A stretch of DNA of 64,000 nt from Piezodorus guildinii (GCA_023052935.1 CM041298.1:6467344-6531343), one strand, 5' to 3'. Positions 41,095-52,699 are shown, counted from the stretch's first letter. The notes: generated by a model not told the origin, from the letters alone. Made by a program: numbers and translations.

Positions 41095-42380
41095 TCTAGT
41101 GCGGGCAACACACGACTTTCATTTACCTTGGTTGTTGAAATCAATATAAGGATTTTTAAATACAGTTAAAGATGAAAATGGTAAACGGATTAATTACTTT
41201 GAGTTTCAATAAAAACATGTGTTTTATTAAATAACCTCTTATAATATAATATTTTTTCTAACATATTTAGCTTTCTAACGGTTTATTATACATCTATATA
41301 CTTCTATATTATACCAAAAATTACATTAAACATATTTTTGCTCATTTCTCCTCAAGCTCGTTATCAAATTCGTTCCACCTGGGTATTGAGCAGTTTTTTA
41401 CTTTCACTTACTATATATAGTAAGGGGAAGTATTGCGATCGTGAAAATTTTCGAATTCCAGTTTTCAACGGAAATACACGTTTTGACGTCCCTGAGTCCA
41501 AATAACCAAGTCCCGCAAAAAGGTCTGTGTGTGTGTTGTGTGTTGTGTGTGTGTGTGTGAGTGTGGTAACTCCCGGGGGAAACGGTAAGTCCTATGAAAC
41601 TGAAATTTCATATTTAGACAACTATACGCCCGAGACGTGACAAAACTTTTTTCATTAAAATAAGCCTACCAGAAGAGGCACTTTATACCATGCATTTTGC
41701 ACCTTTTTTCGATTTTCTCAAAAACGGTTCCGACGATTTTCTTCCCCTAAAGTACCTTTAATTTTGTAGATTCAATAATAATAACTAGATTATCTTGTTA
41801 ACGCTTATGAAAAACTGGTAAATATATAAATTGAATAAATTCGATACCCAACTAAAGGAGAAAACAGAAAAAATATTTTTTTAATGCAATTTTTCGTTTT
41901 TGAACATAAGAGCAGTAATATACATGTATGATATACCGTTGGAAAGCTAAAGATTTTAGAAAAAATATCATCTCATACACAAGCTTTCCTTAATAATTTC
42001 ACGTAACTGTATTTGAAAATTCATTCATTGATTTTAAAAATGGAGGTAAGTGAAAGTCGTGTGTTGCCCGCACCAGATTTTTTATAAATGCTTACAGGAT
42101 GATATGGTTAAATTTTTTTCGAATTTACAAAATTGAAGATCCTTTTAAAACTTTTTTAAATTAAATAAAATAAGAACTATTGGCATTTAAGCCCTGTCAG
42201 ACTATTTCAAACCTACTTTTATTAAAGTCCATTAAATTGTACAACAATATAGGGAGTATAATCAAAATCGTTAGACCCGTTCCTGAGAAAATTGTCAAAC
42301 GGTGCAAATGGCATGGTTTAAAGTGGCTTTTCTGTTTAGCTGATTTTGATGAAAAAGTTGCTGTAACATCTGATGTTTAT
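41095..42380 (+). mobile_element. Helentron-like element, copy 8 (outer, older), split by copy 9
   Basis: Left part 41095-41398 starts TCTAGTGCGGGCAACACACG and runs to 'gggtattgagcagttttt'. The right part resumes at 42080 with 'ataaatgcttacaggatgatatgg' and goes to 'gttgctgtaacatctgatg'. The insertion point is a T run. It is more diverged than the inner copy. Confidence 0.8.
41399..42079 (-). mobile_element. Helentron-like element, copy 9, nested in copy 8
   Basis: Complete ends in minus orientation ('tactttcacttactatatatag' in pieces at left, 'gcccgcaccaga' at right). About 200 bp are deleted in the middle ('ccgacgatttt|cttcccctaaag', near 41740). GT repeat 41527-41562. Confidence 0.85.
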
Positions 42381-42419
42381 CCGATTTACATCATTCTACA
42401 TTTCATTTTACAACTTTTT

Positions 42420-42725
42420 GCATAAGATAATATATTTTCGAACATCTTTAGCTTTACAACGGTATATAATACATTTATATTACTGTTCTTATCTTTGAAA
42501 AACCAAAAATTACATTAAACTTATTTTTCCTCATTTCTCCTTTAGTTGATTATTTGATCTGTTCTACTCACATATTTAGCCGTTTGTTTTTTTTATCAAT
42601 GCTTATAAGATGATATGGTAATTTTTTTCAAATAAATTGAAGATACTTTAGAGGAAGACAATTTAAACTATCGGCATTTAAGCTCTGCTAGACTACTTCA
42701 ATACGAATGAAACCTACATGAGTCA
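42420..42725 (+). mobile_element. Helentron-like element, copy 10, internal fragment
   Basis: Contains 'catctttagctttacaacggtata', 'ttctcctttagttg' and 'aagctctgctagactactt' in family order; both ends missing. Confidence 0.7.
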
Positions 42726-43543
42726 TTCTCAAAGAAACTTACAAACGCTGTCCAAACTGGTTATTTTCGAACATTTTGTTGATATTTTTCTGCTTACTTG
42801 GTGCACATTCATAGGTTCAAATAAATGTATTATTTCTGTATGGAAAAATTGAATAAATATCCGAAACGTCATTAGCTCGCCCTGTCCAAATCAGACTTTG
42901 CCAACTTCAACGTGGTACCCAAACAAGGTGCTGGAAAGATTTAACTGGTTTGGTCCATTGCGTTCATACATACAATCTATAGTTTTATAATACATAATTA
43001 CAGGTTGTGAAAACGGTTATATTCGTTTTAAATTAATAAAACAGAAATGCAAAAGGGATTTTGCGTCATTGGCGCACCTCAAACGGTTTTTCTCGCCTTG
43101 ATCTCTCTTCAAGCCATAAAAAGGCTAGCAGACACCTTGTAACGTCTCTATTTACGTTATATAATTATTTATTTAAATAAGTGCTAGCCCAGCGGAGGGA
43201 GAGTGAGTAGTAACCATTTTAGACTTGAAATTTCTTTATTTTCACATCAGGTAATTGAACCTAAAAGGTTACAATACAATTTTATAATAAATCACATTTA
43301 GAAAGTTTACTGTACACAAAAAAAAAAAAAATACTAAACGTCAAAGATAAACTTACCCCACGGGTTCAATATTCATTAATAAATCAAAACCAAACTAATA
43401 TAATAAACTTGTATCACAAAATGAAAAAAAGACTAAGCTACATAACCAATAACACCATCAATCTTTTTGTAACCTCCCTTAATTTAAATACCTTTTAATT
43501 AAAAGATCAGCTGATTTCATCATAGCGAGGGTTTGTTCCAACT
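42726..43543. other. AT-rich with low-copy blocks
   Basis: Two CGTCATTAGC/TGGCGCACC-like words at 42867 and 43065 recur at 43835, 44940 and 44960 (see findings). No ORF. Confidence 0.35.
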
Positions 43544-43960
43544 CTAGTTTTTGTCAGCTGTGATAACCTTTACACATTCGGCAAGCCGACCTAGAGGTTT
43601 ATAACCGCCTTCTGTTTCATCCATACTGGCAGGGAGTGAAGACGTATGCTGGTGAGTAAGAGTATTTTTATTGGCTGTCATTGTTGCACCCACTCCACCT
43701 CTGCTAGTTATTTTTAATTGATTAATCTTCTTTTTTTCTGCGATAGTGTTCAACTTACTGAATTTTAAAGTTTTGGTACTTTGTTTTGGAGAGAAAACTT
43801 TTTGAGAAACCTTAGATTCGCCATTAACGCGCCCGTCATTAGCGCACCCCACAGACCTGCTCAATTGGGTGCTGATCGTAAAGTTAACAAATAACACATT
43901 TATATACACTTTTGTGTATTTATCCACAATGAAAATAGAAACATAACTTCTGACTAACAT
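43544..43960 (-). CDS. Unidentified ORF, 138 codons
   Basis: Minus-strand frame from a Met at 43960 to a stop at 43544. It is basic and Lys/Ser/Thr-rich in the middle (SPKQSTKTLKFSKLNTIAEK), then TSRGGVGATMTANKNT and MDETEGGYKPLGRLAECVKV. The first 30 residues are hydrophobic (YINVLFVNFTIS) but do not make a clear signal peptide. No family recognised. Composition is less AT-rich than flanks. It could be host exon, transposon protein or chance. Confidence 0.3.
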   Translation of the reverse strand: MLVRSYVSIFIVDKYTKVYINVLFVNFTISTQLSRSVGCANDGRVNGESKVSQKVFSPKQSTKTLKFSKLNTIAEKKKINQLKITSRGGVGATMTANKNTLTHQHTSSLPASMDETEGGYKPLGRLAECVKVITADKN

Positions 43961-44324
43961 AATATATTACAACTTTACATTATAAACATCTTGACCGGAG
44001 TGCTCCGGCCCTAGGATTTGGGGGGGGGGTACATATATATGAAGGAATAGTAGAGGGGATGGAGGAAAGGCGGCGGAGATCAAATGGAGGGACATATGGA
44101 TCACTTAGTACCCATAATGTGCAAGTACTTCTTGTAGGTAAGCTGTTTGAAGTAGGGGTTCAGGTATGTGCACAGGTGTCTTGAGCAAAAGTCCCTTCGG
44201 AGGTAGAGGGCGGCATCCTATGTAATAGGAGATAATATGAATATTAATTCTAACAATTAATAATATATTGCGGAGTAAACCTCATTTTATAACTGTAAGT
44301 AGAAGTGAGTTTTTTTAGTTTTAT
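43961..44324. other. Spacer with a 10-G run
   Basis: G run near 44022-44032, then purine-rich 'gaggggatggaggaaaggcgg'. Nothing coding. Confidence 0.4.
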
Positions 44325-44879
44325 TCAGCTAAGTAGGTCTCGAGGCCATCGTCTTTTCAGCCGCCTAGGAAGATGATCAGGAATAGGAGATGAGAGTTTG
44401 CGGACGAGTAGGTTTGAGTGGACGGGTAATTTGGAATAAAAGGAGGAATATCTAGTTCGGGCTAGATCTGTGACTAATGGGATATTTAGGTCTTTATGGA
44501 TTATTTTATTGGTGACAAAGTAAGGGGCGTTTAGGATCTTTCGGAGGATTTTGGATTGCAAGGATTGAATGCGGGAAGAATTGGATGGTTTGGTGGATCC
44601 CCATAACTCAATCCCATATGTCCAAATAGGCCTAATGATGGTTATATAAATTAATCTTTTGTAGTATGTGGAAAGTTTTGATCGTTTGTCCAGTAAGTGT
44701 TGTAGTAAGCGGTATCTACGAGCTGTTTCTTGTCGTTTCAGTCTAGTGTGAGGATTCCAAGTAAGACGTTTGTCTAGATGGAGTCCTAGGTACCGGATCT
44801 GTTCAACTGTGGTGAGTGGAATATTGTTAAAGGAAATAGTGGGACAGGCGGACAGTGAGTTTTTTAAAATATTTAACAA
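44325..44879 (-). pseudogene. Jockey-like LINE family A, best preserved C-terminal half
   Basis: Open minus-strand frame of 184 codons: TVEQIRYLGLHLDKRLTWNP, RYRLLQHLLDKRSKLSTYYK, IIRPIWTYGIELWGSTKPSN, LQSKILRKILNAPYFVTNKI and the end RRLKRRWPRDLLS. These are the thumb and C-terminal features of Jockey-like ORF2. Truncated at the 5' side within the thumb at 44879, and the 3' UTR is only partly recognisable. It serves as the reference for the other family A fragments. Confidence 0.9.
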
Positions 44880-45108
44880 TTGAATGAGGTGAGGACTAAT
44901 TGAATTTGTTCGAAAACCTTCGGGAGGTAATTCCGAAAATCATTGGCTCACCACTAGATCATCATTAGCTCACTTTCGTATTCCTTGAATAATTAATTAA
45001 TTTAATGATTTAATTATTAATGGAATTAAATATTTTGATAATTAAACCAAATCAAGCTCTACTGAGTGCTACGTCAGATCAGATTTCTTATACAGTGACA
45101 AAAAAAAA
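44880..45108. other. AT-rich spacer
   Basis: Nothing recognised beyond the motif words at 44940 and 44960. Confidence 0.4.
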
Positions 45109-46053
45109 TCTGGTGCGGGCAACACACGACTTTCACTTACCTCGATTTTTAAAATCAATGAAAGAATTTTCAAATACAGTTAGAGATAAAAATACGTGAA
45201 ACTATTAAGGAATTAATCAAATTAAATTTCTATAGAAACATGTGTTTCATTAAAAAATCTATTATATTATTATCTAAAATAATCAGATAGTTTTATGTTC
45301 ATTTCATCACTCTCTATTAACATTTCAAAGCTTGTGGATGCGATGACATTTTTTCTAAAATCTTTAGCTTTCCAACGGTATTTCATACATGTATATTACT
45401 GCTCTTATGTTCAAAAACAAAAAATTGCATTAAAAAAATATGTTTTCTGTTTTCTCCTTTAGTTGGGTATCGAATTTATTCAATTTATATATTTACCTGT
45501 TTTTCATCAGCGTTAACAAGATACTCTAGTTATTATTATTGAATCTACAAAATTCAAGATACTTTAGGGGAAGAAAATTTAAAATATCGGCATTTAAGCC
45601 CTGTCAGACCATTTTTATCCAAATAAAACCTACATGATATTAAAGCCCATTAAATTTTACATCGATATAGCGAGTTTAATCGAAATCGTCAGAACTGTTT
45701 TCGATAAAATCGAAAAAAGGTGCAAAATGCATGTTATAAAGTGCCTCTTCTGGTAAGCTCATTTTGATGAAAAAAGTTTTGTCACGTCTCGGGCGAATAG
45801 TTGTCTTAAATATGAAATTTCAGTTTCATAGGACTTACCGTTTCCGCCCGGGAGTTACCACACACTCACGCACACACACACACACACAGACACACACACA
45901 CACACACACAGACACACACACACACAGACCTTTTTGCGGGACTTGGTTATTTAGACTCAGGGGACCCTAAAACGTGTATTTCCGTTGAAAACTGGAATTC
46001 GAAAAGTTTCACGATCGCAATACTTCCCCTTACTATATATAGTAAGTGAAAGT
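45109..46053 (+). mobile_element. Helentron-like element, copy 11, full-length reference
   Basis: Starts TCTGGTGCGGGCAACACACG. Subterminal ACTTTCACTTAC (about 45131) is the inverse of GTAAGTGAAAGT at the 3' end. The 18-bp palindrome CTTACTATATATAGTAAG lies immediately before the 3' end. CA/CAGA microsatellite at 45857-45926. An A run precedes and AAAAAGG follows. A short frame MKFQFHRTYRFRPGV plus (TH)n recurs in several copies but is best seen as a consequence of the CA repeat. About 945 bp. Confidence 0.92.
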
Positions 46054-46657
46054 AAAAAGGATGTGAAGTTGCTGTAACATCTCAGGCATAGACGCTCTTA
46101 GAATGTGTAATAAAAACAGAAAGAAGGCAAATGATAGTTGTGTGTTCCGCGTATTAGGTCGTTTTCTGTTAGCAATGAATAGCCATCTATATAATAGAGG
46201 TTGGAGAGTTCATCAGACATCAGCTGCGTTAGGAATTGAATTCCTTGGGACAGCCTCTTAATGGGAAAGAGACGAGGGGCGGATTGCCGATAAATCAGAG
46301 CCGCTGGAATAATCCTCAGGCATGATTAACTGCTGGAGCTGGAGAACACATTTATCAGTGCTAACATGGTGTCGCTTCTGGCCCGCGTCTCCACCAGGCT
46401 ACTGCTTCGGGGGGTACTTACCCTATCGGGGCTGTTTCACTTCAAATGGACACTCACTATCTTTGTTAATTACTGTTAATAGACTAGTCTCTGAAATCTG
46501 TAAATAATTGTGGTTATCACAGGCGGCATCCAACGTAATTTTTGGTAACCAAACCCATTTTTAAGACTGCGCTACACTGCAAGAGAACAGGTAAGTAAAA
46601 CTTCGTGAGATTTGGTGATAGTGAATTATCATACACTCTCACATAATATTTTTTGGT
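46054..46657. other. Low-copy sequence, relatively balanced
   Basis: 46190-46450 is the least AT-rich unannotated stretch here ('cagcctcttaatgggaaagagacgaggggcgg' in pieces). No long ORF or clear splice structure; probably unique host DNA. Confidence 0.35.
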
Positions 46658-47352
46658 TTTAATCATTTTATTGGTATTTACAACTGTATTAACAAAAACT
46701 ACATCAAGTAAATGGGATGTGTTATATAATACAAAGACATGATATGCATGTAGAGAAGCTTCCCATTGGAAGCACTCTAAAAATATTCTAAACTAGAAGG
46801 TCAGGGGGAAATTTCCTTTTCAGGCGCCTCGGAGTATTATCCGGAATTGAAGAGGAAGAAAGGATTGAAACTAGTGGGTTAGACAGCGAATGGAGTTTGT
46901 CGTGAAAGGATGGATACCTGGTCCGGGCCTAATCAGTAACAAAGTGAACAATAAGGTCTTTATGGATGAGCTTATTCGTGACAAAGTAAGGAGCGTTGAG
47001 AATTTTACGAAGGATTATGGATTGTGAGGATTGGATGCGAGAAGAATTAAATGGTTTAAAGCCCCAAAGCTCTACTCCGTAAGTCAAGATTGGTCTTATA
47101 ATAGTCATGTAGATGAGCCTTTTGTAGTTCAGAGGAATGTTTGGCCGTTTGTCTAGTAAGTGTTGAAGCAGCCTGAAGCGGAGAGCAGTTTCTTGTTTTA
47201 GTCGTGTATGTGGATTTCAAGTTAGACATTTGTCAAGAAGTCCTAGGTATCGGATCTGTTCAACAGGAGCTAGTTGAGTGTTATTAAAGGATACTGTAGG
47301 GCAGGAAGTCAAAGGGTTACGACGAAGAGTAAAGGTTATTTGATGAGATTTG
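46658..47352 (-). pseudogene. Jockey-like LINE family A copy
   Basis: 3' UTR words 'ttattggtatttacaactgta' and 'catcaagtaaatggg', then decayed C-terminal half through to 'gttattaaaggatactgtagggcagg' and 'gatgagatttgtta', where an RTE-like LINE starts. Frames broken. Confidence 0.8.
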
Positions 47353-47354
47353 TT

Positions 47355-48500
47355 ACATGTATACTATAAGTAAAATATTAGAGAAAAAGTTTGAATACAA
47401 CGGTGTAGTCCATCAACTTTATATCGATTTTAAAAAGGCTTATGATTCCGTAGACCGTCAGAAGCTGTATAACATCATGATTGAACAGGGAATACCTAGA
47501 AAGATAGTAAACCTAGTAGAGATGTGTTTGTCGTATTCACTGAAGTTAGAATTGGTCATAATTACTCCGAGAGATTTGAGGTACGATCGGTTTTGAAACA
47601 AGGTGACTCCCTTTTACCTATTTTATTTAATATAGTTTTAGAATATGTCATAGAAAAGGTGACGTGTACCGATAAAGGTTTAAATATGGGTGATGAGGTA
47701 CCGGTTTTGGAGTATGCCGATGATTTGGTACTGCTAGGTGAAGACACGGAAACCATACAACTAAATACAAGTGTGTTAATAAAAACTGGTAAAGAAATAG
47801 GACTCGAATTAAATACCGATAAGACGAAATATATGATTAGTAGCAGAAAAGATGGCGATCTTGGTGATATTGATATATCAGGGCATACTTTTGAACACGT
47901 AGAGAAATTCAAGTATTTAGTTTCAATGATAACAAGAAAAAATGAAATCCAGGAAGAAATAAAGTCCCGGTTAAAGGTGGGAAATGCGTGTTATTATTCA
48001 GTTGCTAAGTTACTTAGTTCGCGGCTTCTATCTAAAAACTTAAAGGTTAGAATTTATAAAACTATTATTCTTCCGACGGTTCTTCATGAAACGTGGCCGC
48101 TTACTTTGAAGAATGAACAACGGCTTAAGGTTTTCGAAAATAAGATACTGCGTAAAATATTTGGTCCGAAGAGAGATGGGACCACTGGGGAGTTTAGAAG
48201 GTTGCACAACGCGGAATTGAGGAGCTTATATCCTATGAATATAATTGAGTTGGTAGCATCGCGGAGATTCAAATGGGCGAATAAAGTTGTTGGGCTCGGT
48301 GAGGAACGGATTCCGAGAAAGTTGGTATTCGCTGAACCGACTGGTAGGCGTCCGAAAGGTGAGCCAAAGCGTTGATGGGAGGATTGCGTTAAGGCATAGC
48401 TCAGGGCCATGGGCTTGAGCTGTGAACATTGGACGAGTCTGTGTAAGCGGAATCTGGTGGTATCGGCTTCGAACCTTTGGGTTAGGTAAGCCTATTATTA
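47355..48500 (+). pseudogene. RTE-like LINE, longest copy (reverse transcriptase to tail)
   Basis: First frame 47357-47596: IYTISKILEKKFEYN-like, HQLYIDFKKAYDSVDRQKLY (palm Asp). A frameshift near 47550 leads to 47524-48375: VLKQGDSLLPILFN, VLEYADDLVLLGED (catalytic ADD), ELNTDKTKYMISS, YKTIILPTVL and IFGPKRDGTTGEFRRLHNAE. A CGA-to-TGA change at 48374 stops it just before RRWED. The tail is 'taagcctattattattat'. This copy shows the domain order of the family. Confidence 0.9.
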
Positions 48501-49175
48501 TTATAAGTCCGAGATGATACTGTAACATTTTCATCACAATCAGCTAACCAGAATAGTCACTTTATACCTTGCATTTTGCACCTATTTACGATTTTTTTTT
48601 TTAAACCGCTCTAACAGTATTTGATAAACTTGCTATATCGATGTAAAATTTAATTGGGTTTCATTCTGATTAAAATAGCCTGACAGGGCTTAAATGCAGA
48701 TATTTTAAATTTTCATCTTCTAAATTACCTTTAATTTTGTAGATTCGATAAAAATAACCATATCTTCTTGTTATTATTGATTAAAAAAGTTAAATATATA
48801 AGTTGAACGAATTGTATATCCAACTAAAGGAGAAAACTGAAAAAATACTTTTTTAATGCAATTTTTTTTTATTTGAACATAATAATAGTAATATAGATTT
48901 ATAATTTACTATTGGGAAGTTAATGATTTTAGAAAAAATATCACCTTATACATAAGCTTGTAAAAGTTAATAGAGCTTGATGAAAAGCCGATAAAACTAA
49001 CTGATTGTTTCACATAATAATATAATACGATTTTTAATAGAACACATGTTTCTATAGAAATTCAATTTAATTAATTTTTTATTAGTTTCACTCATTTTTA
49101 TCTCTTACTGTATTTGAAAATTCTTTAATCGATTTTAACAACGTAGGTAAGTGAAATTCGTGTGTTACCCAGACT
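48501..49175 (-). mobile_element. Helentron-like element, copy 12, 3' part missing
   Basis: Runs from 'agatgatactgtaacattttcatcac' in pieces to 'gtaagtgaaattcgtgtgttaccc'. CA repeat and hairpin are missing. Confidence 0.8.
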
Positions 49176-49377
49176 ATTTTTTTTTAAACTCTATGTTTAT
49201 TTAACAATTCTTTATTTAATTTTAACAGATTTTTGTTATTTTTAATTATATGTTATCCGTTGCATTATATGTAGCAATTGGTAAAAATGATGTCTGTATA
49301 TTATTATCATAAGAACTGTATACACATTTTTGGTAGAGATTCGAAAAAATAACTGGAAGTAATATAAAAATTAGATA
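49176..49377. other. AT-rich spacer
   Basis: Nothing recognised. Confidence 0.4.
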
Positions 49378-50208
49378 TTGGGTTTTTTCACATGAAATGT
49401 CCGTTTTTATAGTTTCTGAAATACATAAAGGATTTTGCAGGTCTCTGTTGTTTTCTTCCGAATGTTTACATATTTAAAGTAAACAGTTACTAATCCTCTG
49501 CCTTTGTATTATTAACATTAGCTTCCCAATCAATTACCCAATTTTTAGTATACCTCCAAATATGAACATGGAAGCACGCGATTTTCGAGTTATATTTTTG
49601 TACGAGTTTAAACTCGGCCATTCAGCAGCTGAGGCCGTTAGAAATATTTGCAAGGCGTTTGGAGAAGTTTTCAGCTGGGGATACCGACTTGCCCCGAGGA
49701 AGACCTCTGTCCGTAATAGACAACGATGTCCTCAAACATACAGTAGAAGGAAACCCCTACCAAACAGTCAAAGAACTATCAGCACAACTAAATGCAAGTG
49801 CATCTACCGTTTCCAGACATTTAAAGTGTATTGGGAAAGTAAAAAAGCTCGATACATGGGTACCTCATGATCTCACTGACCGGCATGTTTCAAGACATAC
49901 CGTGCAAAAATTGAAAGAACTGGTCTACGAAGTTCTTCCGCACCCACCATATTCTCCCGACTTGTCTCCCACCTGTTTAGGAATTTAAACAACTTCGTCA
50001 AAGGAAAACTTTTTGAAAATGATGATCAAGTGAAAAGTGCGTTTGCTCAGAGTTTTTCAGTTCCGGGATAAAAAAGTTGGGGTCACGTTGGGAAAAATGT
50101 GTAGAAAAAGAAGGTAAATACTTCGAATAAAATTATCTTGTTTTCACATCGCATTTTTAATAAAAGTCCTTTACCTTGAAAACGGAGATTTCATGTGACA
50201 CAACTCAA
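49378..50208 (+). mobile_element. Mariner, internally deleted (831 bp), second copy
   Basis: TIRs TTGGGTTTTTTCACATGAAA and, on the other strand, TTGAGTTGTGTCACATGAAA; TA at 49376-49377 and 50209-50210. Coding pieces: MNMEARDFRVIFLYEFKLGH, STVSRHLKCIGKVKKLDTWV, PHDLTDRHVSRH, then YEVLPHPPYSPDLSPT. As in the 39123 copy the first two catalytic Asp residues are deleted, but the deletion edge differs by about 40 bp. Confidence 0.92.
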
Positions 50209-50754
50209 TATATGTGGTGCTTTTAATGCGGTGGACAAGCAATCTCTAGGCAGGATCTGTTCGCGACCTATCTCAATGCATTTTCCATAATCCTGTCATC
50301 TCAGCCCTTTAATTTATTTCTCGGCTGTATTCCTCTTTGTAGTTCGTCTCAATTTACAGGATAAAAAGTCATTTATATGCATTAAAAAATAAACAAGAAA
50401 AAAAAAAGTAGGGCTAATACAACGCGATTTGATCTGGACATTTTAATTATTGGGGTAAAAAAAAAGCGTTTCAAAAACATTTATGAATATTCATATTATA
50501 AATCTATATGCGAATGTATTGTGGATGTATGTGAATTTCGTCGATTATCTTGCTATTTTTTTTTTTTTTTAGGGTGAATACATATTTGAAAATTTCCATA
50601 TTAAGGTAAAACGTGTTTATTGGCTCAAATTAAAATTCTCCGTATTGTGTAACACGAAATTCGGGTTTTAAATTGTATTGAAACATTCGAGCAGCTCTTT
50701 CTTTTTATTTATTAGCGGATTCGATGATTTTTTTGTGTGCAAAAAACATAAAAA
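50209..50754. other. AT-rich spacer
   Basis: 50215-50360 is more balanced, the rest AT-rich. Nothing recognised. Confidence 0.4.
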
Positions 50755-51267
50755 TTTGGTGCGGGCAACAAACGACTTTCACTTACCTCCGTTTTTAAAA
50801 TAGATAAGAGAATTTACAAATATGAGTGAAACCATTAAATAATTAGTTAAATGGGATTTCTATAGAAACGTGTATTTTATTAAAAAATCTATTATATTTT
50901 TATCTAAAATAATCAGTTAGTTTTGTCGGCTTTTCATCACTCTATTAACTTTTAAAAGATTGTGTATGATATAATATATTTTCTAAAATTTTTAGCTTTT
51001 AAACGGTATATCATCCATGTATATTACTGTTCTTTTGTTCAAAAACAAAAACTTTCATAAAAAAACATATTTTTTCAGTTTTCTCCTTTAGTTAGATATC
51101 GAATTCGTTCAACTTATATATTTATGTGTTTTTCATCGAAGGTAACAAGATAATATATTTATTTTTATAAAATCTACGAAATCAAAGATACTTTACAGGA
51201 AAAATATGTAAAATATCAGCATTTAAGCCCTGTCAGACTATTTTAATCAGAATGAAAACTACATGAT
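50755..51267 (+). mobile_element. Helentron-like element, copy 13, 5' half
   Basis: TTTGGTGCGGGCAACAAACG start, subterminal ACTTTCACTTAC, family blocks through 'catttaagccctgtcagacta'; ends at 'aactacatga' where other sequence begins. Confidence 0.85.
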
Positions 51268-51546
51268 TACGGGCCGACACTAAAGGAGATGGCGTACTTT
51301 CCCGACAGTCTGATCTGGGCTAAAGTCCTAACATACGCGATATTGCATCCTAACATTAGATAACTTTGCGGAAGGACGGTGTCAGCAAAGACCTTTCTGT
51401 ACCACGGGCTATAGGTCGACTCTTGGAGCATGGCTATATCCTTCATTCTCATATATTTGCAGTAGCCCTCCAAAATATCCCTCTCCCTGGTTCTAACAGT
51501 GATAGTAATAGACAGTTTAATTGTTTTAAAATTTTTCATTTGTATA
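51268..51546. other. Unassigned balanced sequence
   Basis: Balanced composition, with open minus-strand frame 51539-51267 (RTRERDILEGYCKYMRM). No family recognised; it may be a LINE tail. Confidence 0.3.
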
Positions 51547-51558
51547 ATATGTCAATAC

Positions 51559-51982
51559 ATTATTCTTCCGACGGTTCTTTATGGATGTAAAACGTGGCCA
51601 CTTACTTTGAAGGATGAACAATGGCTTAAGGTTTTCGAAAATAAGGTACCGCGTAAAATATTTGGTCCGAAGAGAGATGAGACCACTGGGGAGTTTAGAA
51701 GGTCGTACAACGCGGAATTAAGGATCTTGTATCCCATGAATATAATTGAGTTGATAGCATCGCGAAGACTCAAATGGGCGAGTAAAGTTGTTGAGCTCGG
51801 TGAGAAACGGATTCCGAGAAAGTTGTTATTTGCTGAACCGACTGTTAGACGTCGATGGGAGGATTGCATTAAGGCTGATCTCGGGGGCTTGGGCTTGACC
51901 GGCGAACATTGGACGAGTCTGTGCAGGCGAAGTTTGGTGGTATCGGCATCGAATCTTCGGGTTTGGTAAGCCTGTTATTATT
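51559..51982 (+). pseudogene. RTE-like LINE, 5'-truncated copy with 12-bp duplication
   Basis: ATATGTCAATAC occurs at 51547-51558 and 51983-51994. Inside, the frame reads ILPTVLYGCKTWPLTLKDEQ, KIFGPKRDETTGEFRRSYNA, IIELIASRRLKWASKVVELG and SLVVSASNLRV with an (ATT)n tail. A small deletion removes GRRPKGRPK. Stop-free but lacking all catalytic domains. Confidence 0.9.
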
Positions 51983-52015
51983 ATATGTCAATACTGATTA
52001 ATCATACAGCAAAAG

Positions 52016-52135
52016 ATGAATAATTGTTTATAACACGCAGGTGTCATCAGCATAGGTAGAAAGGAAAGTGTTAGGATGGGTTGGGATATCAGCTGTATAT
52101 ACTGTGTATAGAATGGGTCCTAGAATACTGCCTTG
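52016..52135 (-). pseudogene. Jockey-like LINE family A, palm fragment
   Basis: 'acacgcaggtgtcatcagcataggtag' in pieces to 'cctagaatactgccttgg' matches 8768-8878, the region coding for the ADDTCV motif. Only about 120 bp. Confidence 0.75.
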
Positions 52136-52242
52136 GCGCTATAATCTAGTTATTTTTTGTCCCAAAACTCCTCTCCTACCTTCTCAAATAAGCTCCCTCG
52201 CATTTTTCTCGAATTCCCTTTTAATGTTTTTGTATTGATATA

Positions 52243-52460
52243 TGGATTAATTAATGTGCTTTCGGGAGGCAATGATTACGGTTTTCGAGCTGTATTTTTT
52301 ATCAATCCTCATGAACTTAAAAAATATTAAAAGTAAATTCGAGCTAACATGCACACGAGCGATAAAAAATACAGCTCGAAAAACGTAATTATAATACCAG
52401 AAAACACATTAATTATTCCCAAAAACTACTCCTCTCCTCTAAAAAGTCAAACTAAATAAC
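52243..52460. repeat. Hairpin-forming repeat related to the 18480 foldback core
   Basis: 52243-52300 and 52350-52405 are inverse copies ('ggttttcgagctgtattttttatc' in pieces against 'gataaaaaatacagctcgaa'). The right part through 'cattaattattcccaaaaact' matches 18730-18810 in the foldback element. Confidence 0.7.
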
Positions 52461-52699
52461 TATCTTAAAACTAAATAGTTGATAATTATTTAAAATGTTA
52501 GCTCTATATTATATATCATATACCTATCAGAATCTATCAGATACCAATTTTGTCTATATAAATATACCTTAAAAAATTGTTTATATACAGGTTAATAATA
52601 ACAATCCTGTAGGATCAATATTGGAGAGATATGATCCCTGTATATTCAGTAAATCGGTACGAAGGGGTGTGCTGTTAGGGATTCCTATCAATGGCAATT

